This document shows, piece by piece, positions 60,385-64,000 of a DNA stretch of 64,000 nucleotides. The stretch is from contig DATKTO010000001.1 of the NCBI GenBank assembly GCA_035531075.1, positions 68,598-132,597 on the forward strand, written 5' to 3'. The stretch is from 39-52-133 sp035531075. GTDB lineage: Bacteria > Pseudomonadota > Gammaproteobacteria > Burkholderiales > Gallionellaceae. The notes below the pieces were generated by a model. The model was given only the letters and a program-made list of their open reading frames with translations, made no database searches and was not told the origin of the DNA. Each line of letters begins with the position of its first letter. Positions within the stretch are counted from its first letter, which is position 1. The translations under genes and the position numbers were made by a program.

Positions 60385-62030
60385 TATGCTTTCACCCAGT
60401 CTCTAACTACCGCTGCAACGATTTGCGGATTTTCTTGCGCCATTTTTTTGGCTGCCTGCAGGCTGTTTTCGTAAGATTCCCCCGGTTTTCTGAAAGAAAA
60501 TTCCTTTGCTTTCATCTTGATATCTGCCTCCGCTTGCGCGGTTTCTTCTTCTTCCGTAGGAGGTTGAAGTTTTGCCATGCGGCTTCGAATAGCTGGACGG
60601 ATGATGCCAAAAAAGAGGTACAAAGCTGCAATCGCCATTAATACATATTTCAACAGCTCTTTCGCCAGCGCGATCATCTCAGGCTGTTTCCACAATGGAA
60701 TCTCAGGCGCCTCAGGAGCTTCGCTAAAGGCGCTATTGAGCAAGTTCAGGCTGTCTCCGCGTTGTGCATTGAAACCCATCGCATTTCTGATCAGATTATT
60801 AAGTTGTGCCTGCTCCGCCGGGGTAAACGGCTTGGAAACGGTTTTTCCCTTTGCATCTGTGATTGAGCGGTTGTTTATGATGACTGCCACAGATAAGCGT
60901 CTGATGCTTCCAACGGGTAGCTTGGTGTGGCTTATGGTGCGATCCACTTCATAGTTGGTCGTGGCTTCCTTGTGTGAGCTTGTGTTCTCACCTGCAGTTG
61001 CTGCAACAGCGCTGGCTGGGGAAACGATGGGGGCCGTGGCGGGAACAGGCGGCTGATTGGAGAGTGCGCCTGGCACGCCAGCCGGATTGGACACCCCATT
61101 CTTCGATTCTGCGGATTGAACGCTGCGTATTGACGCCTGATTGGCTTGCTGGTTTGGTTTGTAGATTTCCGCAGTTTGCTCTGTCTGAGAGAAATCAATA
61201 TCTGCCGTGACCTGCGCGTGGACATTTTGCGCGCCTATCAGGGGAGCGAGAATCTCCTCGATACGCTTTATGTAGTCCTGTTCAATTTGGCGGACATATT
61301 TGAGCTGCGTCGCATCCATTGTTTCTGCAGCTTCGCGGATAGAGCTCAGCAGTGTGCCTTGCTGATCAATAACGGTGACATTATTGGCGGGCATGTTCGG
61401 AATGCTGCTGGAAATCAGGTGCACAATAGCATTGACCTGGCCTGGGTCCAGCGCACGACCAGGGTATAAAGTGAGCACGACGGAAGCACTGGGTTTTTGC
61501 TGGTCTTTGACAAAAACCGTGGGTTTGGGAATAGCCAGATGTACACGTGCACTTTGCACCGAGCCCAAAGTTTGCATGGAGCGCGCAAGTTCACCCTCCA
61601 GCGAACGCTGGTAGTTTACCTGCTCGAGAAATTGGCTGATGCCGAATTTCTGGTTTTCCATTAACTCAAAACCGACATTACCACCTTTGGGCAAACCTTG
61701 TGTAGCCAGACGGAGGCGCACTTCATGAACCTTGTCGGCGGGTACCAGTAATGCGCCACCGCCTTCGGAAAATTTGTAAGGAATATTCTGCTGTTGCAGG
61801 GATTCAATGATTGAGCCCCCGTCACGATCAGACAAGTTGCTGTAGAGCACGCGGTAATCGGGTGTTTGACTCCACATCCAGATTCCCGCAATAACCGCTA
61901 CAAAGGCGGATGCCACCCCTGCCATAATCAACTTCTGCTGAGGGCTCAATGATGCCAAAGTTCCAGTCAGGGAGGGATTTGCAGGGGGAATGCTGGATTC
62001 CGGAGTTGTAGTGGTAGCGTTATTTTCCAT
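60384..62030 (-). CDS. fliF: Flagellar MS-ring protein FliF
   Basis: A 548-residue protein that forms the MS ring and organises assembly. N-terminal membrane helix at ~30-50 (LIMAGVASAFVAVIAGIWMW), ring-building motifs (YRVLYSNLSDRDGGSIIESL, PKPTVFVKDQQKPSASVVL), a Pro/Ala/Ser loop (~285-330), second helix ~440-462 and the C-terminal FliG-binding tail (QIVAAVVRDWVKA). I use ATG 62030; a TTG at 62057 is less likely. Confidence 0.97.
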   Translation of the reverse strand: MENNATTTTPESSIPPANPSLTGTLASLSPQQKLIMAGVASAFVAVIAGIWMWSQTPDYRVLYSNLSDRDGGSIIESLQQQNIPYKFSEGGGALLVPADKVHEVRLRLATQGLPKGGNVGFELMENQKFGISQFLEQVNYQRSLEGELARSMQTLGSVQSARVHLAIPKPTVFVKDQQKPSASVVLTLYPGRALDPGQVNAIVHLISSSIPNMPANNVTVIDQQGTLLSSIREAAETMDATQLKYVRQIEQDYIKRIEEILAPLIGAQNVHAQVTADIDFSQTEQTAEIYKPNQQANQASIRSVQSAESKNGVSNPAGVPGALSNQPPVPATAPIVSPASAVAATAGENTSSHKEATTNYEVDRTISHTKLPVGSIRRLSVAVIINNRSITDAKGKTVSKPFTPAEQAQLNNLIRNAMGFNAQRGDSLNLLNSAFSEAPEAPEIPLWKQPEMIALAKELLKYVLMAIAALYLFFGIIRPAIRSRMAKLQPPTEEEETAQAEADIKMKAKEFSFRKPGESYENSLQAAKKMAQENPQIVAAVVRDWVKA

Positions 62031-62191
62031 GTTTCCGCCAGTTAGTATGACGCCCAATTAGCTTATGTTGCGCATTATCTGCGCACAAAGGAAATGCAGT
62101 ACGATGAAAAGAGAGGGATTTCAAGCTCTATTCTAGTGCCGATTGGCATATGCGTCTGCTATTGTGCATGCATTGTAGAGGGAGGTGCATA

Positions 62192-62527
62192 ATGAATGTT
62201 TCCAAAGTAGATGGTTTGTTGGCTGAAATGCGTGCTGCCATGGTCGCGGCGCAAGGCGGAGGTATAACCAAAGTCAGTGACACCGGCGCGGCGGGAGCGG
62301 GTGCGGTTGATTTTGCCAGTGTACTGAAATCTTCGCTGGATAGTGTGTCACAGGCACAAAATCAGGCCACATCGATGCAAAATGCCTTCGTGATGGGGGA
62401 TGATAAAGTGAGCTTGAGCGATACCATGATAGCCATGCAAAAAGCCAATATTTCATTGCAGGCTACGGTACAAGTGCGTAATAAAGTGATGGCTGCCTAT
62501 AACGACATCATGAACATGCAGGTCTGA
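62192..62527 (+). CDS. fliE: Flagellar hook-basal body protein FliE
   Basis: A 111-residue protein joining the MS ring to the rod: DFASVLKSSLDSVSQAQNQAT and VSLSDTMIAMQKANISLQATVQVRNKVMAAYND in two FliE blocks. GGGAGG precedes the ATG at 62192. It is divergent from fliF; the gap 62031-62191 should hold the promoters for both. Confidence 0.97.
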   Translation: MNVSKVDGLLAEMRAAMVAAQGGGITKVSDTGAAGAGAVDFASVLKSSLDSVSQAQNQATSMQNAFVMGDDKVSLSDTMIAMQKANISLQATVQVRNKVMAAYNDIMNMQV

Positions 62528-62593
62528 TTTTACGGACATATTTAAAAAATAGCTGCTCCAGTAATGGCATGTCCATAAAATTGAACCAGCCCG

Positions 62594-64000
62594 ATGACCT
62601 CAAACTCTCCCCCCCAGCCATCTTTGTCGCTGACGATAGAGCAAACCCTGCAGCAGGCTATCGCTCACCATCAGTCAGGACAATTACAGGAAGCCGGAAT
62701 GCTCTATCGGGCTATCCTGAAAATCCAGCCGAACCATGCCGAGGCTAACCACCATATGGGGGTTTTGGCAGTGGAGACTCAACAGCTCGCTGCTGCGCTG
62801 CCACACTTCATGGCGGCACTCGAGGCCGAGCCGACACATGGCCCCTACTGGTTAAGTTACATCGAAGCACTGATTCAGGCCGGCCAGCTGGATGCTGCTC
62901 GGGAAGTGCTTGCAATTGCAGTGCAACAGGGGTTGCAGGGAGGCGAGGTCGAAGTGTTGGCGGTGCACTTGAGTGGGGGAGCGCAGGCCGCAGAGCAGGC
63001 AAATACAGAATTTCAGCAGGCCTTGGAAAATTCGCCTCCCGTTTCGACGGCAGTCTCTCCAGACAGCACAAAAGAAACAAGGCCACCATCCACTAATCCG
63101 GATAAATTGGTCACGCATAAGAAAAAGCTTCCCAGCATCGAAGAGATGAATACGCTGATGACGCTGTTTAACAAGCAGCGATACACGGAAGCTGAAACAC
63201 TGGCCCAAGAAATGACGGTGCATTACCCTGCGGATGGGTTTGGCTGGAAAGTATTGGGGGCGGTGTTCAAGCACAGAGGTCGAAATGTGGATGCGCTTTT
63301 GCCCATGCAAAAAGCGGCATCACTGTCGCCGGGTGATGCCGAGGCGCACAGCAATCTGGGCGGCGCTCTCATGGATCTGGGCAGATTAGATGAGGCCGAA
63401 GCGAGCCTTCGGCGGGCGTTGGGAATCAATGCTAATTTTGCCGGGGCGCATTACAATTTAGCCGCTACTCTTAAGAATTTAGTTCGACTTGAGGAGGCAG
63501 CGACCAGCTACCAACGAGCATTGCGAATCAATCCAAATTACGCGGAGGCGCACTGCAATTTGGGGGCGACACTTAATGATTTGGGGCGGTTAGACGAAGC
63601 TGAAGCTAGTTGTCGACGGGCGTTGGAGATCAAGCCGGACAACGCTGAGGCGTATAGTAACCTAGGCTCCGTCCTCCAGAATCTTGGCCGACTAAATGAG
63701 GCCGAGACCAATTACCGAAAAGCATTGCAAATCAGGCCGGATTACGCTGATGCTCTTTACAATCTTGGCATCACCCTCCAGCATTTGGGGCGGCCAGACG
63801 AGGTTGAGGCCTGCTACCGGCGTGCGCTACAGCTTAAACCCAATCTGGCGTCGGCTTATCACAATCTGCTTTTTTTCCTTTCGCACAAAGCGGGGGTGGG
63901 AGCGCAAGCTTTATTCGCCGAACACCTACGCTTCGGCGAGCAGTTTGAGGCTCCGCTGCGGGCGAGTTGGCTCGGGCACGCCAATACTCGCGACCCCGAG
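62594..64000 (+). CDS. TPR protein, OGT/SPINDLY-type glycosyltransferase (partial)
   Basis: 469 codons open at the right edge. An in-frame TGA at 62582 makes ATG 62594 the first possible start. After an N-terminal helical region come about seven 34-residue TPRs in the second half (DAEAHSNLGGALMDLGRLDEAEA and similar, varied). From ~residue 420 the sequence (LLFFLSHKAG, LFAEHLRFGEQFEAPL) matches the join to an OGT/SPINDLY catalytic domain, which is cut off. Its place next to fliE suggests flagellin O-glycosylation; this is inference. Confidence 0.85.
   Translation, partial: MTSNSPPQPSLSLTIEQTLQQAIAHHQSGQLQEAGMLYRAILKIQPNHAEANHHMGVLAVETQQLAAALPHFMAALEAEPTHGPYWLSYIEALIQAGQLDAAREVLAIAVQQGLQGGEVEVLAVHLSGGAQAAEQANTEFQQALENSPPVSTAVSPDSTKETRPPSTNPDKLVTHKKKLPSIEEMNTLMTLFNKQRYTEAETLAQEMTVHYPADGFGWKVLGAVFKHRGRNVDALLPMQKAASLSPGDAEAHSNLGGALMDLGRLDEAEASLRRALGINANFAGAHYNLAATLKNLVRLEEAATSYQRALRINPNYAEAHCNLGATLNDLGRLDEAEASCRRALEIKPDNAEAYSNLGSVLQNLGRLNEAETNYRKALQIRPDYADALYNLGITLQHLGRPDEVEACYRRALQLKPNLASAYHNLLFFLSHKAGVGAQALFAEHLRFGEQFEAPLRASWLGHANTRDPE

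Overview
The window looks like a betaproteobacterial chromosome, probably a Nitrosomonadales/Gallionellaceae-type organism. This is inferred from protein style and gene order: FlhDC as master regulator, FlhF/FlhG, MotAB plus MotCD, and CheA with YGFF linker repeats. No species assignment can be made from the sequence alone. About 59 kb is one nearly continuous flagellar and chemotaxis island. The first 4.7 kb is the end of an integrated genetic element.

Region 1 (1-4687): the element. Leftward genes encode a phage P2 gpA-type rolling-circle replication endonuclease (cut by the window edge), two small proteins and two XRE-type regulators. Rightward genes encode a DUF4258-type protein with a CopG/BrnA-like partner (a candidate toxin-antitoxin pair) and a zinc-ribbon membrane protein. 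The element stops at a 45-nt displaced 3' end of an elongator tRNA-Met, the expected outer attachment site. The chromosomal tRNA terminator (perfect 21-bp stem) follows.

Region 2 (5036-8014): flhDC, then motAB. Region 3 (8214-26097): chemotaxis genes in the order mcp, cheV, cheV, cheY, cheZ, cheA, an MCP-like protein carrying a CheZ-type D-x3-Q motif, cheY, cheA, cheW, mcp, mcp, cheR, cheD, cheB. Region 4 (26142-30419): a STAS protein, a receiver/PP2C phosphatase and a hybrid histidine kinase with a terminal HPt domain. The kinase is split by a one-base frameshift. Together they look like a partner-switching module.

Region 5 (30615-38556): flhB, flhA, flhF, flhG, fliA, motC, motD. Region 6 (38586-51011): flgN, flgM and flgA leftward, then flgBCDEFGHIJ and flgKL rightward. 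Region 7 (51102-62030, leftward): fliFGHIJKLMNOPQR, with fliE divergent at 62192. A TPR protein whose C-terminus begins an OGT/SPINDLY-like domain starts at 62594 and runs off the window. It is a plausible flagellin glycosyltransferase. Flagellin, cap and FliS/FliT genes are not in the window.

How it fits together: FlhDC should switch on basal body, hook and export genes. FliA (sigma-28), held by FlgM until hook completion, then drives late genes. Sigma-28-type promoters with exact 11-nt spacers lie upstream of the first mcp, flgMN and flgKL. The most unusual signals are the CheZ-like motif in an MCP-like protein, two compact three-way-junction leaders upstream of an mcp and cheR, the broken hybrid kinase beside a STAS/PP2C pair, a degenerate Walker A in FlhG, and the palindrome shared by both genes of the element's candidate TA pair.
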